From Gammaproteobacteria bacterium (GTDB lineage: Bacteria; Pseudomonadota; Gammaproteobacteria; Steroidobacterales; Foliamicaceae), in contig VXSK01000028.1 in the NCBI GenBank assembly GCA_009838035.1, forward strand, positions 124,001 through 188,000: a stretch of DNA of 64,000 nucleotides. The letters are read 5' to 3'. Made by a program: the position numbers and the translations under genes. This document shows positions 17,281 through 25,789 of this stretch, piece after piece. How positions within the stretch are numbered: position 1 is the stretch's first letter; each line of letters opens with the position of its first letter. Under the pieces are notes generated by a model. It made no database searches, was not told the DNA's origin, and saw only the letters and a list, made by a program, of their open reading frames with translations.

Positions 17281-18156
17281 TTAGTCCTCGTCTTGGGGCG
17301 CGGAAATCCGGCCGGTTTCCTCCGATTCCGAGCGCACCTGCGCATACTCGGGAAGGAAGGCGTTGACCCAAAGGACAACCGTCGTTTCGTCGGAGTTGTT
17401 CTTCCACCGATGCATGAGGTGGCTGTGGAAATAGAGCGTGTCCCCGGTCTTCAGCTCGTATTCCTCGTCCGGTTCCAGCCATAGCGAAAGGTGGCCGGAC
17501 AGCACATAGACGAATTCCTGGCCCTTGTGCGACCAGATGCCGTTGCTGTGCCCGCCGGGGGCGATGTGCGAAATCTCCGCCTCCATGCCGGCCGGCTTCG
17601 AGATGATGTCTTCGATGATGATGGACTTGTCCTGGGTGACGAACCTCGGACGTTGGTCCGCAGGTACAAAGCGGCGCTTGGCGGGTGGGAGTTCCTCTCC
17701 CTTGAGCGTCGGCAGCGTGGTCCGAAGCGCTTCGCCCAGGCGGAACAGGGCCTCCATGGACACCCCGGTATTGCCGCGTTCCAGGGCGCTGATGAACGAG
17801 GGCGACAGGCCGGAGGATTCGGCGGTCTGGACCAGCGTCATCTTGCGCTGCTTGCGCAGCATCCTGAGCTTTTCTCCCAGCTTTTCGTCCACGTAGCTGT
17901 CTTCGGCCGAAGGCTCGGGAGATCTGCCGAGCTCGCGGCGGATCGCGGCGGGATTGAGGCGCTCGTTGTAATAGAGCCGGATGACCTTGCGGAGGCGTCG
18001 AACGTGCTGTTGGCGGTATACGCGGTGCCGGCCCTTCGTTCTCTCGGGTGTGATCAGGCCTTCCCGTTCCCAGATTCTCAGTATGCCCGGCGAGACGTGG
18101 AGCAGTCTTGAAACTTCGCCGATCGAAAGCGCGTATTCCGATTTTGCTACCTTCAT
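17281..18156 (-). CDS. Three-domain transcriptional regulator: MerR HTH, XRE HTH and cupin
   Basis: This 291-residue protein combines a MerR-type winged helix (about residues 9-73, SIGEVSRLLHVSPGILRIWE start), an XRE/Cro-type helix-turn-helix (about 92-148, GEKLRMLRKQRKMTLVQTAE start) and a C-terminal cupin (about 200-268, with H203, H210 and H246-like positions in GGHSNGIWSH and LYFHSHLMH). XRE-cupin regulators sense small ligands; an added MerR domain is unusual. It is flanked by the amide-utilisation genes and likely controls them, possibly through the TACT-N7-AGTA sites. Confidence 0.85.
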   Translation of the reverse strand: MKVAKSEYALSIGEVSRLLHVSPGILRIWEREGLITPERTKGRHRVYRQQHVRRLRKVIRLYYNERLNPAAIRRELGRSPEPSAEDSYVDEKLGEKLRMLRKQRKMTLVQTAESSGLSPSFISALERGNTGVSMEALFRLGEALRTTLPTLKGEELPPAKRRFVPADQRPRFVTQDKSIIIEDIISKPAGMEAEISHIAPGGHSNGIWSHKGQEFVYVLSGHLSLWLEPDEEYELKTGDTLYFHSHLMHRWKNNSDETTVVLWVNAFLPEYAQVRSESEETGRISAPQDED

Positions 18157-18221
18157 GCAGACAGTTCTCGTCTTTGGCGAATGTACCTACCCGAATGCAT
18201 GACGCGTGCCGGAGCCTTCCC

Positions 18222-18965
18222 CTAAGCGGCGTGTTCTTCCCGCGCCAATTGTACCGCGAGGTCCATGGTTGCCGCGTTGGCGGCGATGACCGGCAGCCGC
18301 AATTCCCGGGACAGCTCCGCCGACATCCGACGATCGCGAACCGCCGTGCAGGGAATGACGATCGCATCGCGGGGAGATGTTCCGGCCGATTGCGCCAGGG
18401 CCAGAAAATCTCTCAGACGCAAGGCCCCCACCTCACCGTCGCTGCCCTTGCCGGCATGAGCCTGGCCCACCGCGTCGAAACCGTTTTTCTCCAGGAAGTT
18501 GACGAATTCGATCCCGATCTCCGCGTGATACGGAGTCAGAACAAGTAACTTGCGGGCCCTGACCCGCTTCAATGCCGCCACCAGCGCAAGTGACGTAGTG
18601 GTTGCGGGAACGTTTCCGGCGGATTTGGAGAGCGCCCTGGCTTGCCGTTCCCCGTAGTTGCCGTCACCCAGGAACGAACCGGATGTGCAAGCCCAAACGA
18701 TGGCGTGCGGCGCAACATCGGCAGTCTGCGCCGCCGCCTTCGACAGCGATTCGACCGACCCCATGTCCTCGACCATCCGCGCCACCGCGTCCGAATCGCG
18801 CGGATCCGCGACGGACTCCGGGTGGACCCGGAACAAATGCGCCTCCGCGCCCCGCCGGGCAGCCATTTCGCATATTTCCCCATCCAGGAGAAAGGTTGAG
18901 GGCACCAGCACCGCAATTCGCGCGGCGCCTTCCGAATGGATTGCGGAACCATGTGCAGTGTTCAC
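18222..18965 (-). CDS. Asp/Glu racemase superfamily protein (maleate isomerase-like), both Cys present
   Basis: This 247-residue protein carries both catalytic cysteines of the maleate isomerase/racemase fold: C93 in WACTSGSF and C206 in IPCTAVRD. It probably performs proton transfer or cis-trans isomerisation on a carboxylate; hydantoin or amino-acid racemisation is an alternative given its neighbours. The GTG start at 18965 follows the aminotransferase stop by five bases, so the two are co-transcribed. It is the only one of three family members here with an intact active site. Confidence 0.85.
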   Translation of the reverse strand: MNTAHGSAIHSEGAARIAVLVPSTFLLDGEICEMAARRGAEAHLFRVHPESVADPRDSDAVARMVEDMGSVESLSKAAAQTADVAPHAIVWACTSGSFLGDGNYGERQARALSKSAGNVPATTTSLALVAALKRVRARKLLVLTPYHAEIGIEFVNFLEKNGFDAVGQAHAGKGSDGEVGALRLRDFLALAQSAGTSPRDAIVIPCTAVRDRRMSAELSRELRLPVIAANAATMDLAVQLAREEHAA

Positions 18966-18970
18966 GACGC

Positions 18971-20131
18971 TCAAGCGGCTTGCGAATCCGCCTGTATCGC
19001 ATCGATGACCCGCGCCAGGCCGGTCTCGAGTCGATCCCGGGCGGTTGCGAGAGACAGCCGCACCAGGCCGCGACCGCCCGGGCCGAAAGTCTCTCCGGGC
19101 GCCACCGAGACTTGCCGTGATCGCACAAGGCGCTTGGCGAAATCGTAGGTATCCGTGCTGGCGGACGAAATATCCACCATCATGTAAAAGGCGCCGCCCG
19201 GCGACCAGGTCCTGATGCCGGTATCCGCGAACATGTCCACGGCGAGGTCCCGGTTGCCGCGGTAGTAGTCGCGCATTACCGCTATGCTGTCCTGGGGGCC
19301 CCGAAATGCGGCCTCGGCGGCTTTTTGGGCCACGGAGCAGATCGAGCCGATTACGGGCTGCTGGAGCTTCGCCATGACTTCGATCAGGTCTTGCGGACAG
19401 GCCACGTACCCGACGCGCCAGCCGGTCATCGCGTAGGTCTTCGAGCAACTGAAAAGACTGATCACACGCCCATCGCCGTCGAACCGGGCCGCACATGCAT
19501 GTTCCTCATCGAAAACGAACTCGTCGTAGCACTCGTCGGCAATGACCCAGAGGTCATGGCGCCGGGCGAAATCCACCATTTCGCGAACCAGGCCGGGGCT
19601 CATGATCGCGCCCGTCGGGTTCGATGGAGAATTCAGGATGATGCCCCTGGTCCGGTCTCCCACGTACTCGTCGAGTTCGCCGGGGTCCGGCAGAAAGTTC
19701 CTCGATGAATCAGCGGGGTAATAACGGATCTTCCCGCCGGCCGACAGGACCATCATTTCCCAGTTGGGCCAGGCGGGATCCGGCAGAAGAATCTCGTCGC
19801 CGTGCTCCAGAATCGACAGGCAGGCCGTAAAAAGCCCCGAGGTGGCGCCGCTCACGGCCACGATCCGGTCCGCAGGAACATCCAGGCCATTGACCCGCTG
19901 GAGTTTTTCGGAGATTGCCTGGCGCAGGGAAAGCAGACCGACCGGCGGCGTGTACTTTGTAAATCCGTCCCGTGCCGCCTGGCAGGCCGCCTCGACAATA
20001 TGCGGTGGCGTTGGGAAGTGCGGTTCGCCGAGATCGAGACGCACGCAGTCGGGCGTTCGGGCGGCGAGATTGGCAATTTCCCGAATGCCGCTTTGGGGCA
20101 TTTCGGCGACGGTCCGGGCAAGCGGTTTCAT
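18971..20131 (-). CDS. Class I/II PLP-dependent aminotransferase
   Basis: A 386-residue aminotransferase with DLGEPHFPTPPH near the N-terminus, the NSPSNPTGA motif (about residues 167-175) and PLP lysine K231 in SCSKTYAMTGWRVG. The ATG at 20131 gives a standard N-terminus (MKPLARTVAEMPQSGIREI). It is divergent from an SDR gene across 70 bases containing the 20149-20165 palindrome. Likely substrate is an amino acid released or racemised by its neighbours (inference). Confidence 0.9.
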   Translation of the reverse strand: MKPLARTVAEMPQSGIREIANLAARTPDCVRLDLGEPHFPTPPHIVEAACQAARDGFTKYTPPVGLLSLRQAISEKLQRVNGLDVPADRIVAVSGATSGLFTACLSILEHGDEILLPDPAWPNWEMMVLSAGGKIRYYPADSSRNFLPDPGELDEYVGDRTRGIILNSPSNPTGAIMSPGLVREMVDFARRHDLWVIADECYDEFVFDEEHACAARFDGDGRVISLFSCSKTYAMTGWRVGYVACPQDLIEVMAKLQQPVIGSICSVAQKAAEAAFRGPQDSIAVMRDYYRGNRDLAVDMFADTGIRTWSPGGAFYMMVDISSASTDTYDFAKRLVRSRQVSVAPGETFGPGGRGLVRLSLATARDRLETGLARVIDAIQADSQAA

Positions 20132-20148
20132 CGGGGCTTCTTGCAAAA

Positions 20149-20165
20149 TTACTAGTTTACAGTAA
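20149..20165. promoter_or_regulatory. Palindromic operator candidate, TTACT-N7-AGTAA
   Basis: Perfect 5-base arms separated by 7 bases lie between the divergent aminotransferase (start 20131) and SDR (start 20202) genes. The core TACT-N7-AGTA and the TACAGTA right side match the site at 17207-17225, suggesting shared control. Confidence 0.5.
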
Positions 20166-20201
20166 GAATTCGAGACAGAACGAAACTTGGGAGAAGGAAG
20201 T

Positions 20202-21002
20202 ATGGATCTCGGAATTGCAGCCAAGGTGGCCGTTGTCACGGGTGGCAGCCAGGGGATAGGACGGGCCATTGCCGAGTCGCTGGCCCGCGAAGGCGCACGG
20301 GTGGCGGTGGTGGCGCGCACCCGGAGCACACTGGAAAAGGCGGCTGAGGAGATAAGGGCAGCGACCGGGTCGGAGGTGATCGCCTCGCCGGCGGATACCG
20401 GGGACGAAGGTTCGGTGCTTGCAATGGCCGAAGATGTCAATGACAGGCTGGGGCCCGCCGAAATACTCGTCAATTGCGCGGCCGCGCCGGCCGGACAGGG
20501 CCGCACTCCGCTGGCCTGGGAAGTCACCAGGGATCAGCTGATGGAGCAGATGAACGTCAAGGTCATGGGATACCTGCGATGCGCGCAGGCCCTGCTGCCC
20601 CAGATGCGCAGCAAGGGTTGGGGACGGATCATATCGATCAGCGGAATGGGGGCCAGAAAGTCGGGCGACACGGTGGGCAGCATCCGCAACGTGGCCGTCG
20701 TTGCAATGACCAAGAACCTGGCCGAGGAGCTTGGGGGCAGCGGAATCACCGCAACGGTGGTGCATCCCGGTTACACCAAAACCGACAAGGTGGCGGCAAT
20801 GATTGCGCGGCGCGCCGCGGAAGAGGGGAGTTCCGAACAGGAAATCGAGGCAGGACTCGCCTCGGGCAATCTCAACGGCTATCTTCCCACGCCCGAGGAT
20901 ATCGGCGGCGTGGTCGCCTTTCTCGCGTCGCCGCTGTCTCGATGCATCAACGGCGACGTCATCGCCGCGGCGGGCGGCGCCAAGACCGCGATCCATTACT
21001 GA
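20202..21002 (+). CDS. SDR-fold protein lacking the YxxxK catalytic pair
   Basis: This 266-residue protein has an intact nucleotide-binding motif TGGSQGIG (residues 13-20) and the usual SISG serine region (about 145-148). Where classical SDRs have YxxxK, it reads GSIRNVAVV, with G159 and N163 at the Tyr and Lys positions. A non-redox role or unusual chemistry is possible; SDR subfamilies with RN in place of SK exist. The ATG follows GAGAAGGAAG closely. It is followed 10 bases later by a malate/lactate dehydrogenase family gene. Confidence 0.85.
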   Translation: MDLGIAAKVAVVTGGSQGIGRAIAESLAREGARVAVVARTRSTLEKAAEEIRAATGSEVIASPADTGDEGSVLAMAEDVNDRLGPAEILVNCAAAPAGQGRTPLAWEVTRDQLMEQMNVKVMGYLRCAQALLPQMRSKGWGRIISISGMGARKSGDTVGSIRNVAVVAMTKNLAEELGGSGITATVVHPGYTKTDKVAAMIARRAAEEGSSEQEIEAGLASGNLNGYLPTPEDIGGVVAFLASPLSRCINGDVIAAAGGAKTAIHY

Positions 21003-21012
21003 CTGCGCCGCC

Positions 21013-22080
21013 ATGGGCGCAAGCGGGAGCGCGGTCCGGGTGGGCGCCGACAGTCTGTGCCAATTCGTCTCCGACCTGTTCGTGCACATGGGCTGGAAGC
21101 GTAGCGAGGGCGATACCGTCGCCGACCACCTGGTTGTGGCGGATCAGTCCGGGCACCCCTCGCACGGGACCGGCATGCTGGGCACCTACGTGGATTCGTT
21201 CCGGGCCGGAGCGATCCGGCCCGGCGCCGAGCCGGCCGACAGGCCCGCCGCTCCCCCGTTTGCCGTGATCGACGCCAATTTCGCGCTTGGACACATTGTT
21301 GCGCTCGAGGCCGTCGATCGCGCTGTGGGCATGGTCGGGCAATACGGGGTGGGCATCGTCAACGTTATCCGCGCCCACCACATGGGCCGTATCGGACACT
21401 ACGCGGAGCGCGCCGCGGACGCCGGAATGATCAGCATGTTCTGGGCCAATGTTTACGGGCGCGCCCCGCTGGTCGCTCCCTTTGGCGGCACGCAGGCGAG
21501 GATGGGCACCAATCCCCATTGCATCGGCATACCGCGGGTCGGCCAACCGCCGATACTGCTGGATTTCGCGACCAGCCGCATTCCCCTGGGCAAGGCGCGC
21601 GTGGCCCATACCCGCGGCGTCCCGGCGCCCGAAGGATCCCTTCTCGACCACCTCGGCAAAGAAACCCGGAACCCCGCGGTGATGTTCGAAGAGCCCGCCG
21701 GGGCGCTGCTGCCCTTTGGCGATCACAAGGGTTACGGGCTAGCCCTGGTGGCCGAATTGCTGTCTTCCGCGCTGGCCGGTGGCGAGACGATCGCGGAACT
21801 CGACGACGCGGGCCTGATCGCGAACAATCTCCTGGCGATCGTTCTCGACCCCACGCGCCTGGGACAGGATCCGGAATCGGTCTCGGAGCGTATCGAACGT
21901 TATCTTCGCTGGGTCACCGATGTTCCGCTTGCCGAAGGCGTGGACGCAGTTCTTGCTCCCGGAGATCCCGAATTCGACAGCCGCCGGGCGCATGCCGGCA
22001 GCGTGGAACTGAGCGCCGGGGGCCTGGCCCGACTCAACGCGGCCGCCGCGGCCGCGGGATTCAGGCCGTTTACTGCATAG
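21013..22080 (+). CDS. Ldh2/MdhC family malate/L-lactate/ureidoglycolate dehydrogenase
   Basis: This 355-residue NAD(P)-dependent 2-hydroxyacid dehydrogenase belongs to the family unrelated to classical LDH. Hallmarks are SGHPSHGTGML near the N-terminus, the HHMGRIGHYAERA stretch, GTNPHCIGIP, LDFATS and the FGDHKGYGLALVAELL segment. Members oxidise malate, lactate, ureidoglycolate or sugar-derived hydroxyacids. It is coupled to the upstream SDR-fold gene and its 3' end overlaps the convergent LLM gene by 11 bases. Confidence 0.9.
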   Translation: MGASGSAVRVGADSLCQFVSDLFVHMGWKRSEGDTVADHLVVADQSGHPSHGTGMLGTYVDSFRAGAIRPGAEPADRPAAPPFAVIDANFALGHIVALEAVDRAVGMVGQYGVGIVNVIRAHHMGRIGHYAERAADAGMISMFWANVYGRAPLVAPFGGTQARMGTNPHCIGIPRVGQPPILLDFATSRIPLGKARVAHTRGVPAPEGSLLDHLGKETRNPAVMFEEPAGALLPFGDHKGYGLALVAELLSSALAGGETIAELDDAGLIANNLLAIVLDPTRLGQDPESVSERIERYLRWVTDVPLAEGVDAVLAPGDPEFDSRRAHAGSVELSAGGLARLNAAAAAAGFRPFTA

Positions 22081-23200
22081 GGCCTGCTGAGCAGTCCTGA
22101 TCGGGCATGGCGCGTTGCAGGCGCGGCATGACGTCATTGATCATGAGATCCAGATTGTGAATCCAGGCGTCGTACTGTTCGATGAAGTCGAAACACATGC
22201 CGATCAACGTTCCGAATCCGCCCGTTTCGCGAATCAGTTTCTCGGTCTTCACAGCCACCGTTTGCGGCGATCCGACCAGCCAGATGTGCCGGGCGAGATA
22301 TTCCGGCGTGATCATGTCGTCCGTATGGCTCGGGTCCGCCTTCGAATACCTGGCCAGGCCGCGCCGAACAATGCCGGGGATCATGTACTCCTCCCAGAAA
22401 CGCGCCACCTCTCCCGTGGAGGCCAGTTCCACCGCTTCCTCGTCAGTGTCCGCGACGAAAAAAGGAGGCGATACGGCCCAGTCGTCGCGCGAAACGCTGT
22501 GGCCGGCTTTCGTAGCCTCGGCTTCATAGGCGTTCCAGTGGCCCGCGAGATAGCCCGCGCCGATGTAGAAGCTCATCGGCCGGAAGCCCAGTCTGCCGGC
22601 CAGCGCCAGGGTTCGTGAACTGTCCGATATGCCCGCCATGCCCAGCGGGGGGTGGGGTTTCTGAAACGGCTTGAGGAACGGCCCTTTCTCGAAATCGTCG
22701 TAGTCGCGGCGCTTGAATTGCCAGAATTTGCCGTTGTAATCGAAGGCCTTGTCCTCGGTCCAAAGCCGGATCATGATGTCCAACGCCTCCTGCGTCATTT
22801 GCGCATTCAGCATGGTGGGCGTGCCGTCTTCGTCGTAACGGATCGAGCCGAGGAGGTCCGCGTCCATGGGGACGGAACCGGCGCCGATGCCGACCATGTA
22901 CCTTCCCTGCGCGAGGTGGTCCAGGTAGGCAATACGGTGCGCGAGCTCGACCGGATGGTGGTAGGGCAGTACGTGTGCCCCTGGGGCCAGCTTGATCTGT
23001 TTCGTCTGCACCAGGGCCTGCGCGATCAGCAGATCCGGCGCGGGCACGGGCTCCCATCCGCAGGCAAAGTGCTCTCCGATCCAGGCCTCGGAGTAGCCGA
23101 GCTCGTCGGCGCGGACGATGGTGCTGAGGATGAACTCCTGACCCTGCTTCGGGGTGCGTTCCGGCGCCAGGTGGGGCATGAAGAACAGCCCAAGATTCAT
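22070..23200 (-). CDS. LLM class flavin-dependent oxidoreductase (bacterial luciferase-like)
   Basis: This 376-residue protein has the TIM-barrel luciferase-like monooxygenase pattern: LGYSEAWIGEHF near residue 35, the PYHHPVELAHRIAYLD stretch, and GIGAGSVPMDADLLG. Such enzymes use FMNH2 to oxidise aldehydes, sulfonates, alkanes or aromatic compounds. It is divergent from the FAA-family hydrolase, with a 25-base palindrome between them. Substrate unknown. Confidence 0.9.
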   Translation of the reverse strand: MNLGLFFMPHLAPERTPKQGQEFILSTIVRADELGYSEAWIGEHFACGWEPVPAPDLLIAQALVQTKQIKLAPGAHVLPYHHPVELAHRIAYLDHLAQGRYMVGIGAGSVPMDADLLGSIRYDEDGTPTMLNAQMTQEALDIMIRLWTEDKAFDYNGKFWQFKRRDYDDFEKGPFLKPFQKPHPPLGMAGISDSSRTLALAGRLGFRPMSFYIGAGYLAGHWNAYEAEATKAGHSVSRDDWAVSPPFFVADTDEEAVELASTGEVARFWEEYMIPGIVRRGLARYSKADPSHTDDMITPEYLARHIWLVGSPQTVAVKTEKLIRETGGFGTLIGMCFDFIEQYDAWIHNLDLMINDVMPRLQRAMPDQDCSAGPMQ

Positions 23201-23243
23201 GGGACCTTACCCGTGGTAGACAAAATGTCCGGGGGAGAGTATA

Positions 23244-23268
23244 AAACTTGCTGTATTCTGTCAAGTTT
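23244..23268. promoter_or_regulatory. 25-base interrupted palindrome in divergent promoter region
   Basis: The arms AAACTTG (23244-23250) and CAAGTTT (23262-23268) are perfect inverted repeats around an 11-base centre rich in CTGT. They lie between the LLM monooxygenase and FAA hydrolase starts, where a dimeric repressor could control both genes. The sequence differs from the TACT-N7-AGTA sites. Confidence 0.45.
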
Positions 23269-23369
23269 GTTGGAATTTACACGCGCGCCGGACGCGCTGC
23301 GCGTTACCTGCCGGGGTAACATTGTTTTTCTTCGGGAAGGCGAACGATGAGGGGAACAACACAACTGCG

Positions 23370-24230
23370 ATGAAGCTCTTGAGATTTGGAGAGTCCGGCG
23401 CGGAGCGGCCGGGCCTGTTGGATGAGACCGGTCTAATTCGGGACCTGTCGGCCGTGATTGCCGACCTGGACGGCCCCAACCTGAAACCCGAATCGTTGTC
23501 GAAGATCGCGGGCAGCGACGTGAGCGGGCTTCCCGCCGTATCCGGCGACGTGCGCATCGGGCCCAGTGTCGGCAACGTGGGAAAAATCGTCTGCGTCGGG
23601 CGGAACTACGTTGAGCACGCCGAGGAGAGCGGCAGCGCCGTGGCCGACGAGCCGGTGATTTTCTTCAAGGCCACCAGCGCGATCAGCGGGCCGTACGACC
23701 CGGTCGTCATTCCGCGCGATTCCGCGAAGACCGACTGGGAAGTGGAACTCGGCGTAGTGATCGGCACAAGGGCGTCGTATATTGCCGAAGCCGAAGCCCT
23801 GGATCACGTTGCCGGCTACTGCGTCGTCAACGACGTATCCGAGCGGGAATTCCAGCTGGAGCGGCACGGGCAGTGGGTCAAGGGCAAGAGCTGCGACACC
23901 TTCGCTCCGATCGGGCCGTGGCTGGTGACGGCGGATGAAGTGCCGGACCCGCAGCGCCTCGACCTGTGGCTGGACGTCAACGGCAGGCGCTGTCAGGACA
24001 GCAACACTTCGAAGATGGTGTTCGGAGTGCGCTACCTGGTCAGCTACATCAGCCGCTTCATGACGCTGAACCCGGGCGACGTCATTTCCACGGGCACGCC
24101 CTCCGGCGTCGGGCTCGGCCACGATCCGCCCGTCTATCTCAAACCGGGCGACGTTATGGAACTGGGCGTCGAAGACCTGGGGCGACAGCGCCAGGAGCTC
24201 GTGTCCCATGCTGGATTAGTCGACCACTGA
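23370..24230 (+). CDS. Fumarylacetoacetate hydrolase family protein (2,4-diketo-3-deoxy-L-fuconate hydrolase type)
   Basis: This 286-residue FAH-family hydrolase cleaves C-C bonds in beta-diketo acids. The metal-binding Glu residues lie in DWEVELGVVIG, with KGKSCDTFAPIGPWL and GDVISTGTPSGVG also typical. The start at 23370 gives the family N-terminus MKLLRFG. In non-phosphorylating L-fucose and L-rhamnose pathways, such an enzyme makes the last cut, to pyruvate and lactate. The fuconate dehydratase at 29005 supports that role. Confidence 0.88.
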   Translation: MKLLRFGESGAERPGLLDETGLIRDLSAVIADLDGPNLKPESLSKIAGSDVSGLPAVSGDVRIGPSVGNVGKIVCVGRNYVEHAEESGSAVADEPVIFFKATSAISGPYDPVVIPRDSAKTDWEVELGVVIGTRASYIAEAEALDHVAGYCVVNDVSEREFQLERHGQWVKGKSCDTFAPIGPWLVTADEVPDPQRLDLWLDVNGRRCQDSNTSKMVFGVRYLVSYISRFMTLNPGDVISTGTPSGVGLGHDPPVYLKPGDVMELGVEDLGRQRQELVSHAGLVDH

Positions 24231-24283
24231 TCGACTTCGGGAGCGGTGAAAACGCCAGGTTCGCGCACAGGGAGGTCTGACTG

Positions 24284-25765
24284 ATGGCCGTTGCGGTTGG
24301 GATTGATCTCGGCACCCAGAGCGTCAAGGTTGTCTGCTACGACTTCGTGAATCGGCGCGTGGCCGGCAGCGCCAGCGCGTTCCTCGATCTTCGCCAGGAC
24401 GGTGAAGGTGTGGCCGAACAGCAAGCGGAGTGGTGGCTGGACGCGCTGCGCGTGGCGTCCCTGCGAGTCGATCCCGCCGTTCGTGGGACGGCGATGGCCG
24501 TCGCGGTTTCGGGCCAGCAGCACGGCTTTGTGGCGCTGGACGCAACAGACGCAGTGCTGGCTCCCGTGAAACTGTGGTGCGACACGTCCACGGCGGTGGA
24601 ATGCGAGGAGATCATGCTTGCTTTCGGCGGCCGCGAAGCCTGCATCGAGCGGGCCGGCAATCCGATTGCGCCGGGCTATACGGCATCCAAACTGCGTTGG
24701 CTGAAGAAGGCCAGCCCGGACCTGTATGACCGACTCGACTGCATTCTGTTGCCCCACGACTACCTGAACCTGCATTTGACCGGCGAACGCTGCATGGAAA
24801 TGGGCGACGCTTCGGGGACCGGCTTTCTCGATGTCCGCCGCAGAGATTGGTCCCGAGACATGCTGCGCGCCATCGATGCGGACCGGGACTTGAGCGACTG
24901 CCTTCCGCCCCTGCGCATCGGCAACGAAGCCATCGGCACGCTCCGGACGGAGATTGCCGAAGAGCTGGGCCTGCCCGCCGGAATTCCGGTGGCGATCGGC
25001 GGCGGCGACAACATGATGGGAGCGATCGGCACCGGCAACGTGCGCCCGGGCAGTCTGACGATGAGCCTTGGCACCTCGGGCACCGTGTATGCCTATGCCG
25101 ACCGGCCCGTTGTCGATCCCGAAGGCAATATCGCCGCTTTCTGTTCTTCAACCGGGGGCTGGCTGCCGCTGTTATGCACCATGAACTGCACGGTCAGCAC
25201 CGAGCTGATGCGCTCGCTGCTCAATGCCGATATTTCGGCTTTTGAGGAACAGGTGGCTGCTGCCGAGCCGGGCGCCGGCGGCGTCATTACGCTGCCCTTC
25301 TTCAACGGCGAGCGAACGCCCAACTTGCCGGATGCCAAGGGCTGCATCGTGGGAATCGACAGCCGTAACGCCCGGCCCGAGAACCTGCTGCGGTCCTCCG
25401 TCGAAGGTGCGACCTTTGCGCTGAAATTCGGTATCGACGAACTGGCGGGCCTGGGCGTCGATATCGGAGAGATCGTGCTGACCGGCGGCGGGGCAAGAAG
25501 CGCCGAGTGGCGGCAGATTGTTGCCGATGTCTGCGAAGCGCCGGTCGTGGTGCTCAGGCAGGATGAAGGCGCGGCCTTCGGGGCGGCGCTTCAGGCGGTG
25601 CAGCTCATCGAGACGGGCGCATCGATCGAGGAACTCGTAGATGCCCACCTGGAAATGGACGACGGCCGCAGTTGCGAACCGCGCAACGCGGCCATAAATA
25701 TTTACAGGGAGTGCTACCGCGAATACAGGCGCGCGGTTGCGGCCTTGACCGCGATCTACGCCTAG
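24284..25765 (+). CDS. xylB: Xylulokinase (FGGY family)
   Basis: This 493-residue sugar kinase phosphorylates D-xylulose with ATP. The N-terminal GIDLGTQSVKVV phosphate loop, GDASGTGFLDV, IGGGDNMMGAIGTGNV and LTGGGARSAEWRQIVADV are characteristic of XylB. GGGAGG at 24270-24275 is its ribosome site. Xylose isomerase follows 24 bases later, giving a complete xylose-to-xylulose-5-phosphate pair. The order xylB-xylA is reversed from Escherichia coli. Confidence 0.93.
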   Translation: MAVAVGIDLGTQSVKVVCYDFVNRRVAGSASAFLDLRQDGEGVAEQQAEWWLDALRVASLRVDPAVRGTAMAVAVSGQQHGFVALDATDAVLAPVKLWCDTSTAVECEEIMLAFGGREACIERAGNPIAPGYTASKLRWLKKASPDLYDRLDCILLPHDYLNLHLTGERCMEMGDASGTGFLDVRRRDWSRDMLRAIDADRDLSDCLPPLRIGNEAIGTLRTEIAEELGLPAGIPVAIGGGDNMMGAIGTGNVRPGSLTMSLGTSGTVYAYADRPVVDPEGNIAAFCSSTGGWLPLLCTMNCTVSTELMRSLLNADISAFEEQVAAAEPGAGGVITLPFFNGERTPNLPDAKGCIVGIDSRNARPENLLRSSVEGATFALKFGIDELAGLGVDIGEIVLTGGGARSAEWRQIVADVCEAPVVVLRQDEGAAFGAALQAVQLIETGASIEELVDAHLEMDDGRSCEPRNAAINIYRECYREYRRAVAALTAIYA

Positions 25766-25789
25766 GAGACCAGGCAAAGGGGCAAGAAC

